Assembly (NCBI GenBank): GCA_040385525.1
Contig: JAZKHE010000005.1
Coordinates: 217,983-281,982, forward strand
Direction of reading: 5' to 3'
Length of the DNA: 64,000 nt
Source: JAZKHE01 sp040385525
Lineage (GTDB): Bacteria > Bacteroidota > Bacteroidia > UBA4408
Made by a program: the position numbers and the translations under genes. Of the stretch, positions 53,915 to 63,392 are shown one piece after another. Positions within the stretch are counted from its first letter, which is position 1. Every line of letters starts with the position of its first letter. The notes beneath the pieces were generated by a model, which saw only the letters and a program-made list of their open reading frames with translations, was not told the origin of the DNA and made no database searches.

Positions 53915-54097
53915 TGTCATTCTGAGTGTAACGAAGAATCTCCATCCTAATTGTCTTTGCGAGGCACGAAGCAAACTGTCACGCATTGCTAACACACAAC
54001 CATTAGATTGCTTCGTTCCTCGCAAATTAGAGCAATGGATATTGGTTTTCCAACAACTAAAAGTCCTCCCTTTTGGTGAGGATTTAGGTGGGGCTAG
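53915..54097. repeat. Mosaic of three intergenic repeat modules
   Basis: Module 1 (53915-53942) is GTCATTCTGAGTGTAACGAA and GAATCTC. Module 2 (53951-54035) has arms GCGAGGCACGAAGCAAACT (53959-53977) and AGATTGCTTCGTTCCTCGC (54005-54023), which pair with two mismatches. Module 3 (54061-54097) is AGTCCTCCCTTTTGGTGAGG and ATTTAGGTGGGG. Each is a style of palindromic intergenic repeat seen in many Bacteroidota genomes. They follow one another between the converging nrdA and dehydrogenase genes. Confidence 0.75.
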
Positions 54098-55032
54098 TTT
54101 ATTTTAAAAATTTTCTCCACCAATACCTGCGCTAATTTTAAATTCGATTCGTGAGTCCAACCACCAACATGCGGGCTTAAAACAACATTGTTGCTTTGCG
54201 CTAAATATTTAAAATCTTCAGATTCAAATGCTTTTTGTAAATTTTCAAAAGAACCTTCTTCGTATTCTAGCACATCTAAACAAGCGCCTAACACTTTTTT
54301 GTTTTGCATAGCTTTAACTAAGTCAGCTGTTTTTAAAACTTTGCCACGAGCAGTGTTTATAATATAAATAGGCTTTTTAAACGAATTAAAAAATTCAGTA
54401 TTAATAAAAAACGCAGTTTCTTCGGTTAAAGGAACATGCAAACTAATAACATCGCAATTGTCAAATAAATTTTGGAGTGTAGCTTGTTGCGAAAATTCAT
54501 TGCTGTAATTTGTTTTGTATTTATCGTAAGCTAATACCTTGCAATTAAAGCCTTTTAGGCGTTGCGCAAAAGCTTGTCCCATGTTTCCGTAACCAATTAT
54601 GCCAACAGTTTTTTCGCCCAATTCAATACCTCTGTTTCCTTCTCTAATCCATTTTCCGTTACGTACTTCGGCATCGGCTTTACAAATGTTATTAAACAAA
54701 GCGAGGAGCATAGCTAATGCGTGTTCGCCAACAGCATCTCTATTTCCTTCGGGTGCATGCAAACATTTAATGCCAATACTTTCGGCGTAGGCTACATCAA
54801 TGTTTTCCATGCCTGCACCAACACGTGCAATAAATTTTAAGTTTTTAGCTTTGTCTAAAAGATGTTTATCTAGTTGTACTTTACTGCGAATAACTACGCC
54901 GTGATAATTAACAATTGTATTTTCAATTTCAGCGTAACTTAAGGTGTAAAATAAATCGCAGTTAAATCCATTTTTTTGTAACTCTTCGTTTAAAAAAGGA
55001 TGTGCAGAATCAATAAACAGAACTTTTTTCAT
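54094..55032 (-). CDS. D-2-hydroxyacid dehydrogenase (SerA-like)
   Basis: The 312-residue protein has the NAD-binding GIIGYGNMG and the catalytic triad in NTARGKVL (Arg), VLEYEEGSF (Glu) and LSPHVGGWTHES (His). It lacks the ACT regulatory domain of long SerA. It may be phosphoglycerate dehydrogenase or another 2-hydroxyacid dehydrogenase; the substrate cannot be told. The C-terminal codons overlap the edge of repeat module 3 by a few bases. Confidence 0.88.
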   Translation of the reverse strand: MKKVLFIDSAHPFLNEELQKNGFNCDLFYTLSYAEIENTIVNYHGVVIRSKVQLDKHLLDKAKNLKFIARVGAGMENIDVAYAESIGIKCLHAPEGNRDAVGEHALAMLLALFNNICKADAEVRNGKWIREGNRGIELGEKTVGIIGYGNMGQAFAQRLKGFNCKVLAYDKYKTNYSNEFSQQATLQNLFDNCDVISLHVPLTEETAFFINTEFFNSFKKPIYIINTARGKVLKTADLVKAMQNKKVLGACLDVLEYEEGSFENLQKAFESEDFKYLAQSNNVVLSPHVGGWTHESNLKLAQVLVEKIFKIN

Positions 55033-55055
55033 AAAAATAGTGTTCTTTGTTGCGA

Positions 55056-56411
55056 TTAAACCAAAGTGTACATTAATCTACCAATACTAAAGTAAATTAG
55101 TGCGCCTAAAATATCGTTAGTTGTAGTAATAAAAGGGCCTGTAGCTAATGCGGGGTCAACTTTATATTTGTGTAAAGCTAATGGAACAAAAGTCCCAAAA
55201 ATGGCTGCAAAAATAATTACTGATAATAAAGCGATGCTAACTGTTAAGCTAAGCGCAACAGAATCTCCAAAAAACAAATTGTAACTTAATATAATAACGC
55301 TACAAATTAGTCCGTTAATTAAACCAACGCCTAATTCTCTAATTAAGCGCGAAACCATATCAGAAGAACCTAAACTTTGATTGGCAATACCTTGCACAAC
55401 AAGTGCAGACGATTGCACACCTACATTACCGCCCATAGCAGCAATAAGCGGAATAAAAAAAGCCATTTCGGGATGAATTTGCAAAACACCTTCGTACATA
55501 CCAATTACGCGCGAACCAAAAATTCCGCCTAACAAAGCAATTAAAAGCCAAGGTAACCTTGCTTTAGAAACCACCCAAACTTTATCGTTCGATTCAACGT
55601 TTGAAGAGATACCCGCTTGCATTTGGTAATCTTTGTCGGCTTCTTCACGCATAACATCTACAACGTCATCAATGGTAATTCTACCCACCAAACGTCCTAA
55701 TTTGTCAACAACAGGAAGTACAACCAAGTTATACTTATCCATAATTTTTGAAACTTTTTCAGAAGAAGTATCTGTTGTAACAGACACTACACCTTTATCA
55801 AATATGTTCTCTACCTTTCCGTCGATTGGTGCAAGCAACATTTTTTTTAAGGAAAGTAAACCTTCTAATTTATTTTCGTCGTTGGTAACGTAAACGGTAT
55901 AAACGTGCTCTACTTCGTGCGCTTGACGGCGCATTTCTTTTAAGCATTTAAAAATTGTCCAGTTAATGTTAACGGCAATCATTTCTTTAGCCATTAAACC
56001 ACCGGCAGTATCTTCATCGTAATTTAATAAGTCAACAATGTCGCTCGATAATTCTTCGTCATCAATGTGCGAAAGAACTTCTTCTTGAACATCTTCGGGT
56101 AGTTCGTTAATAACATCCGCAGCGTCATCCGAATCCATGTTTTCAATAAACTCACCAATTTGTTCAGAAGAAAAAGAGGATAAAAACTGTTCGCGTTTAT
56201 CTTCGTCCATTTCTACCAAAATATCGGCAGCTAATTCTTGGTCGATGTGCGTATACAAATAGCGAGACTCATCTAAATCGAGTTCGTCAAAAATCTCAGC
56301 CAAATCGGGAGCTTGTAAATTTTTAGTTTGATCTAAAATAAATACATCATCTTCTTCGCGAATGGCTTCGCGAAGCATGCTTAAGTATTCTTTGGTTAGT
56401 TCAAATTTCAC
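55056..56411 (-). CDS. mgtE: Magnesium transporter MgtE
   Basis: The 451-residue protein has the N domain of MgtE helical repeats (about 1-125), a CBS pair (about 135-265), then five membrane helices from about 285, including the pore segment VGVQSSALVVQGIA. The Asp/Glu-rich N domain senses cytosolic Mg. It imports Mg2+ through the inner membrane. It lies 23 bases before the dehydrogenase gene and could be cotranscribed. Confidence 0.93.
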   Translation of the reverse strand: MKFELTKEYLSMLREAIREEDDVFILDQTKNLQAPDLAEIFDELDLDESRYLYTHIDQELAADILVEMDEDKREQFLSSFSSEQIGEFIENMDSDDAADVINELPEDVQEEVLSHIDDEELSSDIVDLLNYDEDTAGGLMAKEMIAVNINWTIFKCLKEMRRQAHEVEHVYTVYVTNDENKLEGLLSLKKMLLAPIDGKVENIFDKGVVSVTTDTSSEKVSKIMDKYNLVVLPVVDKLGRLVGRITIDDVVDVMREEADKDYQMQAGISSNVESNDKVWVVSKARLPWLLIALLGGIFGSRVIGMYEGVLQIHPEMAFFIPLIAAMGGNVGVQSSALVVQGIANQSLGSSDMVSRLIRELGVGLINGLICSVIILSYNLFFGDSVALSLTVSIALLSVIIFAAIFGTFVPLALHKYKVDPALATGPFITTTNDILGALIYFSIGRLMYTLV

Positions 56412-56478
56412 AAGTCTAGTTTTTGCGCCTTAAAGTTAAGAACTTGTTTGTTAACTCAGAATTAAAATTTCTATAAAA

Positions 56479-56512
56479 CAAAAAAGCCGACTATTTGGTC
56501 GGCTTTTTGAGT
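56479..56512. terminator. Bidirectional terminator between the ice-binding gene and mgtE
   Basis: AAAAAGCCGAC (56481-56491) pairs with GTCGGCTTTTT (56498-56508). It terminates the minus-strand ice-binding protein. Near-identical copies occur with the paralogue at 58709-58738. Confidence 0.9.
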
Positions 56513-56527
56513 AAAATATACTTGTAA

Positions 56528-58561
56528 TTATTCAACTACCACAATCGTTTTTTGTGAAGTAGATTTGTTACCAATAATAGATAAATTGTAAATACCATTA
56601 TCTAATTTTTTATCAGCTAAATCAATTTCTACAACACTATTTAAGTTCGTGTTAAAGTTTTGCTCAGTAATAATTCTGCCTGTAATGTCAGTTAAAATTA
56701 CTTTACCTATTTCTTCGGTGTTAAACGAAATATTTAAAACTGATGATTTAGAAACTGGATTTGGATATGCTCTAAATTCAGCTTTAGTAGCAACGTTGAC
56801 AGCAGATGTTTCTTCAACAGCAGGAGCAGTTTTTACTTCTTCTGTAATCATTTCATCTGTAATTACTTGTGCAACTTCTTGAGAAATCATTTCGTTATTG
56901 TTTTCTACAACAGCAACTTCTTCGTTGTTAGCTGAACGTAAAAGACCACCAACAAATATAGAACATGGTGCTCCTGGAACACCCCAAACACCGCCAACAT
57001 AAGCTTGAACTGTTACAACATAAGATTGTCCATCTAATAAACCTGGGAAGTTAGTTAAACTAGTTTGAGGAAAATCGTTACCTGTTGTAAAGCTACGTGT
57101 ATATGTTCCACCATCTGTTACATTAAATCTATATCTATAACCTCCAGCAATACGACTTGCATAAATAATACTTGTTTTAGTAACAGATTGACCACAAGAA
57201 GTTGTTAATTGAGAAGTTGGTGCAGTGGTCAAAGTAATATCGCAAGACGAACCTACTGTGCCCCAAACACCACCTGCATATGCCTTAACTGTTACAGCGT
57301 AAGTTTGACCATATTGTAAGCTGCTTATACTGTTTAAAGCCATTCTTGGTGAATCGTTAGTTGTGGTATACGAAGTAACACCATTAAAAACAAATTGATA
57401 TTTAGTAGCACCAGCAACTGCATTACAATAAATTGTACTTGTTGGAGTTAAACCTGTTGCATTACAAGACAATGTAGTTAATTGTGTAGTAGGAAATGCA
57501 GCTAATGTAATTGAACAAACAGCACCTGCTGTAGTAAAAACGCCTCCTATTTGAGCCTGCACGGTTACACCGTATGTTTGACCATATTGTAAACCAGAAA
57601 TATTATTTAATAACATTTGAGGTTTGTAGTTACCTGTTGTAAAAGTTTGCCCATTAGAGAAAGTAAATTTATAATTACCTGCACCTTCAATGGGTGTAGC
57701 ATAAATATAGCTTGATCTTAAAAAACCTGTTGTTCCACAAGAAGCTAGTGCTAATTGTGTTGATGAGCCTAAGGCTGATAAGCCTGAGTTGCTTATACTA
57801 GTTGCATTTAATGTAACAGCGGTTTGTGCAAGTACTCTACCATCAATAGATGAACCATTTTGCATATCTATTAATGTTTGACATAATACGTTTCCCTTAA
57901 ATTGAGATGTTGTACCAAGAGTAGTTTGACCTGCAACCTGCCAAAAAATGTTAGATGCTTTAGCACCTCCAGAAAGAGTAACAATAGCTCCGTTAGCTAC
58001 AGTTAAATTATCAGCTATCTCAAAAATCCAAACATCAGTTGAACTACCAGATATTGTTACACCTCCAGCATCTATCGAAACTGTATTAGTCCATTTATAA
58101 ACACCAGTAGATAAGGTTTGCCCAGTAAGATTTCCAGCGTGCAATTCATTATAATCGGCTGGTCGCCCGGCTGCTTCGGTATAAGCTGTTTGCATATCAC
58201 TTACGGCTGTTGTTAATAATGATGGAGTTGAAGGCGCATAGTCTGCTGCATATGCTTGACCATTAAGTAAAGATGAAGTTGCAAAGCGCCCTGATGAATG
58301 TAATATTAAACCAAATCCTGTTATAGAAGTAGAATTATTTGGACTTACACCTATGTGTCCAGTTATTGCTGTGGTTCCTGTAGTTGATATTCCTGATTTT
58401 GCTAAAACCACATAGTTTGCAGCAGTTCCAAGATTTATTGGTGCTGGAGAGGATTGAGATATAGCTGTATTAGGTATTAGTACAGCAGACATTAGAAACG
58501 CTCCAATAAATGACTTAAATTTAATTAAGTTTTTTTTTGAATTTTGTGTAGAAATTTTCAT
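56528..58561 (-). CDS. DUF3494 ice-binding protein with T9SS tail
   Basis: The 677-residue protein has a signal peptide (to about residue 36), then an ice-binding DUF3494 domain (about 40-260): APINLGTAANYVVLAKSGIS, TGHIGVSPNNSTSITGFG, and NIFWQVAGQTTLGTTSQFKGNVLCQTLIDMQNGSSIDGRVLAQTAVTL. Four Ser/Thr-rich fibronectin-like modules of about 75-85 residues follow (SxIYxxxxxGAxKYxFxFNG pattern). A type A T9SS sorting domain starts near FRAYPNPVSKSSVLN. DUF3494 proteins bind ice and prevent recrystallisation, and occur in sea-ice and polar microbes. The modules place the domain away from the cell surface. It has its own -7 box on the minus strand at 58587-58594. Confidence 0.92.
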   Translation of the reverse strand: MKISTQNSKKNLIKFKSFIGAFLMSAVLIPNTAISQSSPAPINLGTAANYVVLAKSGISTTGTTAITGHIGVSPNNSTSITGFGLILHSSGRFATSSLLNGQAYAADYAPSTPSLLTTAVSDMQTAYTEAAGRPADYNELHAGNLTGQTLSTGVYKWTNTVSIDAGGVTISGSSTDVWIFEIADNLTVANGAIVTLSGGAKASNIFWQVAGQTTLGTTSQFKGNVLCQTLIDMQNGSSIDGRVLAQTAVTLNATSISNSGLSALGSSTQLALASCGTTGFLRSSYIYATPIEGAGNYKFTFSNGQTFTTGNYKPQMLLNNISGLQYGQTYGVTVQAQIGGVFTTAGAVCSITLAAFPTTQLTTLSCNATGLTPTSTIYCNAVAGATKYQFVFNGVTSYTTTNDSPRMALNSISSLQYGQTYAVTVKAYAGGVWGTVGSSCDITLTTAPTSQLTTSCGQSVTKTSIIYASRIAGGYRYRFNVTDGGTYTRSFTTGNDFPQTSLTNFPGLLDGQSYVVTVQAYVGGVWGVPGAPCSIFVGGLLRSANNEEVAVVENNNEMISQEVAQVITDEMITEEVKTAPAVEETSAVNVATKAEFRAYPNPVSKSSVLNISFNTEEIGKVILTDITGRIITEQNFNTNLNSVVEIDLADKKLDNGIYNLSIIGNKSTSQKTIVVVE

Positions 58562-58586
58562 AATTATATTTATTAGTAATTAAACA

Positions 58587-58594
58587 CAAAATTA
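58587..58594 (-). promoter_or_regulatory. -7 box of the ice-binding gene
   Basis: On the minus strand this reads TAATTTTG, matching TAnnTTTG, 26 bases before the ATG. Confidence 0.5.
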
Positions 58595-58708
58595 TAGCCA
58601 TTTGTAATAAGAGTAGTTATACTTTACTATTTTAAACTTACACACTTCACATATTAAAAACATTTGTAAAAGAATTCGTCTTTTTAGGGATTGAGATTAT
58701 TTAAAAAC

Positions 58709-58738
58709 AAAAAAGCCGACCATTTGGTCGGCTTTTTG
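58709..58738. terminator. Terminator of the adhesin-like paralogue
   Basis: AAAAAGCCGACC pairs with GGTCGGCTTTTT over an ATTT loop. It is a near copy of the terminator at 56479-56512, with one compensated or altered base in the stem. Confidence 0.9.
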
Positions 58739-58756
58739 AGTAAAATATACTTGTAA

Positions 58757-60487
58757 TTATTCAACTACCACAATTGTTTTTTGCGAAGTAGATTTGTTAC
58801 CAATAATAGATAAATTATAGATACCATTATCTAATTTGCGTTCTGCTAAATTAACTTCAACAGTGCTTTGTAAGTTCGTGTTAAAGTTTTGCTCTGTAAT
58901 AATTCTACCAGTAATGTCAGTTAAAATTACTTTACCAATTTCTTCAGTGTTAAACGATATGTTTAAAACAGCTGATTTAGATATTGGGTTAGGATAAGCT
59001 GTAAATTCAGCTTTTGAAGCAGTGTTAATAGCTGAAGTTTCTTCAACAGCAGGAGCAGTTTTCACTTCTTCAATAACAACTTCTTCTGAAATTACTTGTG
59101 CAACATCTTGAGAAATTACTTCGTTGTTTTCTACAACAGCAACATCTTCGTTGTTAGCTGAACGTAAAAGACCACCAACAAATATAGAACAAGGTGCTCC
59201 TGGAACACCCCAAACACCGCCAACATAAGCTTGAACTGTTACAACATAAGATTGTCCATCTAATAAACCTGGGAAGTTAGTTAAACTAGTTTGAGGAAAA
59301 TCGTTACCTGTTGTAAAGCTACGTGTATATGTTCCACCATCTGTTACATTAAATCTATATCTATAACCTCCAGCAATACGACTTGCATAAATAATACTTG
59401 TTTTAGTAACAGATTGACCACAAGAAGTTGTTAATTGAGAAGTTGGTGCAGCGGCCAAAGTAATATCGCAAGACGAACCAGCAGTTCCCCAAACACCACC
59501 TGCATATGCCTTAACAGTTACAGCGTAAGTTTGACCATATTGTAAACCGCTAATGCTGTTTAAAGCCATTTGTGGTGCATTGTTAGTTGTGGTATAAGAA
59601 GTAACACCATTAAAAACGAATTGATATTTAGTAGCACCTGCAACTGCATTACAATAAATTGTACTTGTTGGAGTTAAACCTGTAGCATCGCAAGATAAAG
59701 TAGTTAATTGTGTTGTAGGAAATGCTGCTAAAGTAATATCGCAAGAAGTACCTGCTGAAGTTAAAACACCACCAACATAAGCTTGAACTGTTACGCCATA
59801 TGTTTGGCCATATTGCAAACCAGAAATACTAGTTAAAGCCATTCTTGGAGAGTAATTACCTGTAGTATAGCTTTGCCCGTTAGAGAAAGTAAATTTATAT
59901 TTACCAGCACCAGGTATTGCATTAGCATAAATTATGCTGTTTTTTAACAAACCCGTTGCACCACATGATGTTGATAATTGAGTTGTTGGGCCTACAGATG
60001 GATTTACGCTAGTAGAGAATAATAAATCAAACGCAGGTTCAGCGACACCGTTAGCAAAGGAAGTGCCAGCAGCGTAATCATCAAATGAAAGTTCTAATTG
60101 ATAATAACCATCAGATACACTTAAATTAAAAGTATATGTTTGATTTTCAACTACATTTACACCTCCAGGTATAATTAATGAATTCGTACCATTCACAAGC
60201 GTAACAGGGAAAGAAGTTAATATTGTGCCTCCAGTGCCAGTGCCAATAAAAATTGTACATGTCGTATTTCCTGAAATAAAAGCAGATACATTAGGTAAAC
60301 TAATAGTACACAAAGATCCTGTAATACCTGCGGTAAAAGACTGACCTACATCAAGTGTTTGATCATAAAAATTGGTTAACCCCATATTAGTTCCGACTTG
60401 ATCTAAAACTCCACAAGAAGCATACGTTTTGTTTGCGCTAAACAGCATGGTAGCTGCTGTAGCAATGGTAAGTAATAGTTTTTTCAT
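58757..60487 (-). CDS. T9SS-secreted protein paralogous to the ice-binding protein
   Basis: The 576-residue protein has a signal peptide (about 1-23). An N-terminal domain of about 140 residues resembles a small beta sandwich (LDVGQSFTAGITGSLCTISLP ... QLELSFDDYAAG). Then come the same fibronectin-like modules and T9SS sorting domain as in the ice-binding protein. The last 335 residues are nearly the same as in that gene, while the N-terminal domains differ. It is therefore a domain-swapped paralogue. The function of the N-terminal domain is unknown; it is not DUF3494. Confidence 0.82.
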   Translation of the reverse strand: MKKLLLTIATAATMLFSANKTYASCGVLDQVGTNMGLTNFYDQTLDVGQSFTAGITGSLCTISLPNVSAFISGNTTCTIFIGTGTGGTILTSFPVTLVNGTNSLIIPGGVNVVENQTYTFNLSVSDGYYQLELSFDDYAAGTSFANGVAEPAFDLLFSTSVNPSVGPTTQLSTSCGATGLLKNSIIYANAIPGAGKYKFTFSNGQSYTTGNYSPRMALTSISGLQYGQTYGVTVQAYVGGVLTSAGTSCDITLAAFPTTQLTTLSCDATGLTPTSTIYCNAVAGATKYQFVFNGVTSYTTTNNAPQMALNSISGLQYGQTYAVTVKAYAGGVWGTAGSSCDITLAAAPTSQLTTSCGQSVTKTSIIYASRIAGGYRYRFNVTDGGTYTRSFTTGNDFPQTSLTNFPGLLDGQSYVVTVQAYVGGVWGVPGAPCSIFVGGLLRSANNEDVAVVENNEVISQDVAQVISEEVVIEEVKTAPAVEETSAINTASKAEFTAYPNPISKSAVLNISFNTEEIGKVILTDITGRIITEQNFNTNLQSTVEVNLAERKLDNGIYNLSIIGNKSTSQKTIVVVE

Positions 60488-60627
60488 AGTTAAAAAATTT
60501 AGTTAATAAATGTGTTTGATTTTATGATAAGCTAAAATAGAGGTAGGCTATTTATAAAACAAGAAAAAAATCACATTTGGGACGAAAGGGCGTGTTTCTG
60601 GGATGGGGTGTTGTTACTTCAAGCAAA

Positions 60628-61269
60628 TCACTTAGAAAACAATATTTCTGTTCCAGCGACTATTAAACTATGATTGTCTTGTTTTTCGATATAATTACTA
60701 TTTACATAGCAAGAGCGATTTGGTTGAATAAACACATCACTAGGCAAATTGTTTTTTATATTTTTTAGCGTATTACGTGCTAAAATAGATTTTGTTTTGG
60801 TTACAATTTGCAAGTAATTTTTTTCACTTTTAATATACAATATTTCATCGTAATTGATTTTGTATTCTGTTTTAATACCATCTTTTATAGTAATTGATTT
60901 GCTTTTTATTTTTTCTAAAGCAATTTTTATTGTTGTAGAAACAACAACTGAATTAAAAGGTTTTAAAATATAAGCAAGCGGTTTTGTTGCAATAATTTTT
61001 TCTACAATTGGCTTTTCAGATTGGGCAGTAATGTATATAAAATTAATGTTGTTTTGTATAGCAAAATGCGCAACATCAATGCCTGTTTTATCACCGTTTA
61101 AATTTACATCGAGTAAAATTAAATCGGGTTTTTTACTACTAATAAAATCTATTGCAGATTCAAAACTGTTTTCGGTAAAAACATTTGTGTAGCCATCGTT
61201 AATTAATATTGTTTTTAAGTGTTCGGCTATTAAAATATCATCTTCTACTATTACAATTAAACTATCCAT
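60628..61269 (-). CDS. LytTR-family response regulator
   Basis: The 213-residue protein has a receiver domain (about 1-120) with Asp9/Asp10, the phospho-acceptor Asp in LILLDVNLNGD (about 54) and the Lys in YILKPF. A LytTR DNA-binding domain follows (YILYIKSEKNYLQIVT-like pattern and RNTLKNIKNNLPSDVFIQPNRSCYVNSNYI). The C-terminus stops soon after AGTEILFSK, a little shorter than many LytTR proteins. It overlaps the kinase gene by eight bases and acts with that kinase. Confidence 0.9.
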   Translation of the reverse strand: MDSLIVIVEDDILIAEHLKTILINDGYTNVFTENSFESAIDFISSKKPDLILLDVNLNGDKTGIDVAHFAIQNNINFIYITAQSEKPIVEKIIATKPLAYILKPFNSVVVSTTIKIALEKIKSKSITIKDGIKTEYKINYDEILYIKSEKNYLQIVTKTKSILARNTLKNIKNNLPSDVFIQPNRSCYVNSNYIEKQDNHSLIVAGTEILFSK

Positions 61270-63151
61270 TTTCGGTAAAATTTACGGTTACTGTAGTGCC
61301 TTTATTGCTGTTTTTTATGTTTAATTCTCCTTTTATTTTTCGTGAAAAAATATCCATTAGTCGCGTACCTAAGGTGTTTTTAGTTTTGCCTAATTCGTAT
61401 TCATCAATGCCTTTACCGTTATCATTAATGTAAACAACAAATTCATTACCAGTTTTGTTTTGCAAAACAATTTCAATTATTGGATTATTTGTGTTTGTAA
61501 AAGCATGTTTTACTGCATTTGTAATTGCTTCGTTAGTTATCATACCTAATGCAATACAAGTATTAATTGAGAAATTAATTTGCGGAACTTTTATATCAAA
61601 ACTTAAATTGTTGGTATTGGTTAAGTAAATAGGTTTGTTTACATCGATAAGTTTTTCTAAATATTTTTTCAAACAAATTTTCCCTACATCATCAGAGTTA
61701 TAGAGCATTTCGTGCACCATTGCAATTGCCTCAATTCTTCGTTGTAAATCTTCAAAAGTAGCTAGTGTAGCTTTATCTTTAAGCGTAGCCGACTGCAAAA
61801 ACATAATGGAAGAAATGGTTTGTAAATTATTTTTTACGCGATGATTTACTTCTTGTAGTAAAGCATTTTTTTCTTCAAGCGAAAGCTTTAGCATTGAGGC
61901 GTAGTTTTCAATTTTATTTTTTTCAATCTCAATAAATCTTTTTCGTTTGCGAAGAATGTAGGCTAAATAACTAACAATTATTATAACCAGTAAACCAAAA
62001 GCGGATAAAATTCGGTAAAATAGTTTTTCGTTTTTTTCGTGTTCTAACTCCTGCTTGTCTTTATCCATTAAAATTTGTTGTCGCTTTATTTCTGCTTCAT
62101 ATTTAGCATTATTAAATTTGGCTTCAACATATCTTGTGTTTACTCTTTGTCGGTCTTCCAAAACTTTTACGTGTAATTCTAGTTTTTTAATTTTGTAATC
62201 TTTGGCAAAATCAAACATTTTTAATGATTCGTAATTTGAACTTATACGTTCACAAAATTCTAATTCTAAAGTGGTCCAATTTTTTTCGTTACACAGCATT
62301 AAATTCTGTAAGCAAATAGCATTACTTTGTTTAAACTGATTCATTTTTCTATAAGTAGTTGCAAGGTTTATTCTTGCTCGCATTGCATACTGCACATAGT
62401 TAATTTTAGTCCACAAACTATCTGCAGTTGTTAAATACTTTAAAGCTGTTGAATAATTTTTTTTATCTTTATAAATACAACCTAACTCGTTGCTTGATAT
62501 AGCAATTAAGTGCGGGTCGTTAATATGGTAAGCATATATCAAAGCTTTTTCTGAATAAAATATAGACGAGTCTTCTTGTCCAGCATCAGTTTTAATTGCT
62601 GCTAATCTATGGTTTAGTCTTGCTATTACTGCAGGAGGCAAATTGTTAAATTGCCCTGCTTTTCTAATAAATTGTTCGCCTTTTTTAAGTTCTTTTATTT
62701 TTCTGTAAAAGTCGCCAAGTGTAATATAAAAATTTGCTTTTTGAATGTTATCATTACCACTTTCAATAATTTTTTTTGCATTTAATAATAAATCTAATGC
62801 GTCGCCATTTTGTTCTAATTGACTCAATGTATTGGCGTAATCAAGCATAATTTCTGCTTGTATTAATTTATCAGCATGTTTTTTTGATGATTCAAAAGCT
62901 TTATCAATGTATGAATACGCATCAGGAAAATTTCCGTTATAAAAATAACCTCTCGAAAAATACCAGTTATAAATTATTTTGCCATGTATAGTTGTAGTGT
63001 CGGTGTTTTTTGCAATTATAAACAAACTATCAATGGTTCCGTTTTTGCATCTGGTTTCTATTTTTCTTATTTCTTCAATATTTACTGATGCTACAGCGTA
63101 AGAACTGATAAGTACAACAAACAATATAAAGTGACTAAGAAAATTGCGCAT
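61262..63151 (-). CDS. TPR sensor histidine kinase
   Basis: The 629-residue protein has a signal peptide (1-21), extracytoplasmic TPR repeats (about 40-340) and one membrane segment (about 374-395). A coiled coil is followed by a HisKA_2-type dimerisation domain with EVNHRVKNNLQTISSIMFLQS (His about 438), and then an HATPase domain (NEAITNAVKHAF, NDNGKGIDEY, GTRLM). The His and N-box sequence fit the LytS/HWE-like families rather than classical HisKA. The stop overlaps the response regulator, so they form one operon. The signal is unknown. Confidence 0.9.
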   Translation of the reverse strand: MRNFLSHFILFVVLISSYAVASVNIEEIRKIETRCKNGTIDSLFIIAKNTDTTTIHGKIIYNWYFSRGYFYNGNFPDAYSYIDKAFESSKKHADKLIQAEIMLDYANTLSQLEQNGDALDLLLNAKKIIESGNDNIQKANFYITLGDFYRKIKELKKGEQFIRKAGQFNNLPPAVIARLNHRLAAIKTDAGQEDSSIFYSEKALIYAYHINDPHLIAISSNELGCIYKDKKNYSTALKYLTTADSLWTKINYVQYAMRARINLATTYRKMNQFKQSNAICLQNLMLCNEKNWTTLELEFCERISSNYESLKMFDFAKDYKIKKLELHVKVLEDRQRVNTRYVEAKFNNAKYEAEIKRQQILMDKDKQELEHEKNEKLFYRILSAFGLLVIIIVSYLAYILRKRKRFIEIEKNKIENYASMLKLSLEEKNALLQEVNHRVKNNLQTISSIMFLQSATLKDKATLATFEDLQRRIEAIAMVHEMLYNSDDVGKICLKKYLEKLIDVNKPIYLTNTNNLSFDIKVPQINFSINTCIALGMITNEAITNAVKHAFTNTNNPIIEIVLQNKTGNEFVVYINDNGKGIDEYELGKTKNTLGTRLMDIFSRKIKGELNIKNSNKGTTVTVNFTENG

Positions 63152-63392
63152 TAATTTATTTTTTACTAAATTAATATAATTTGAGTTTTAATAAAAGTAA
63201 ATAAACTAAAGCAGTTTGTTGTATAACCAGGTCAAGATAAAATATGTTTTTGAGATTTTTTCAAAACACAAAATAACCCCTATCATTTGCGTTAGATTTT
63301 CAAACAAGATTGTATCAGTTGTTATAATACAGTCTGCATATAGTTGATTTTTTTATTAAATTTGGAATATTAATCATTTAAAATCGCATAAA

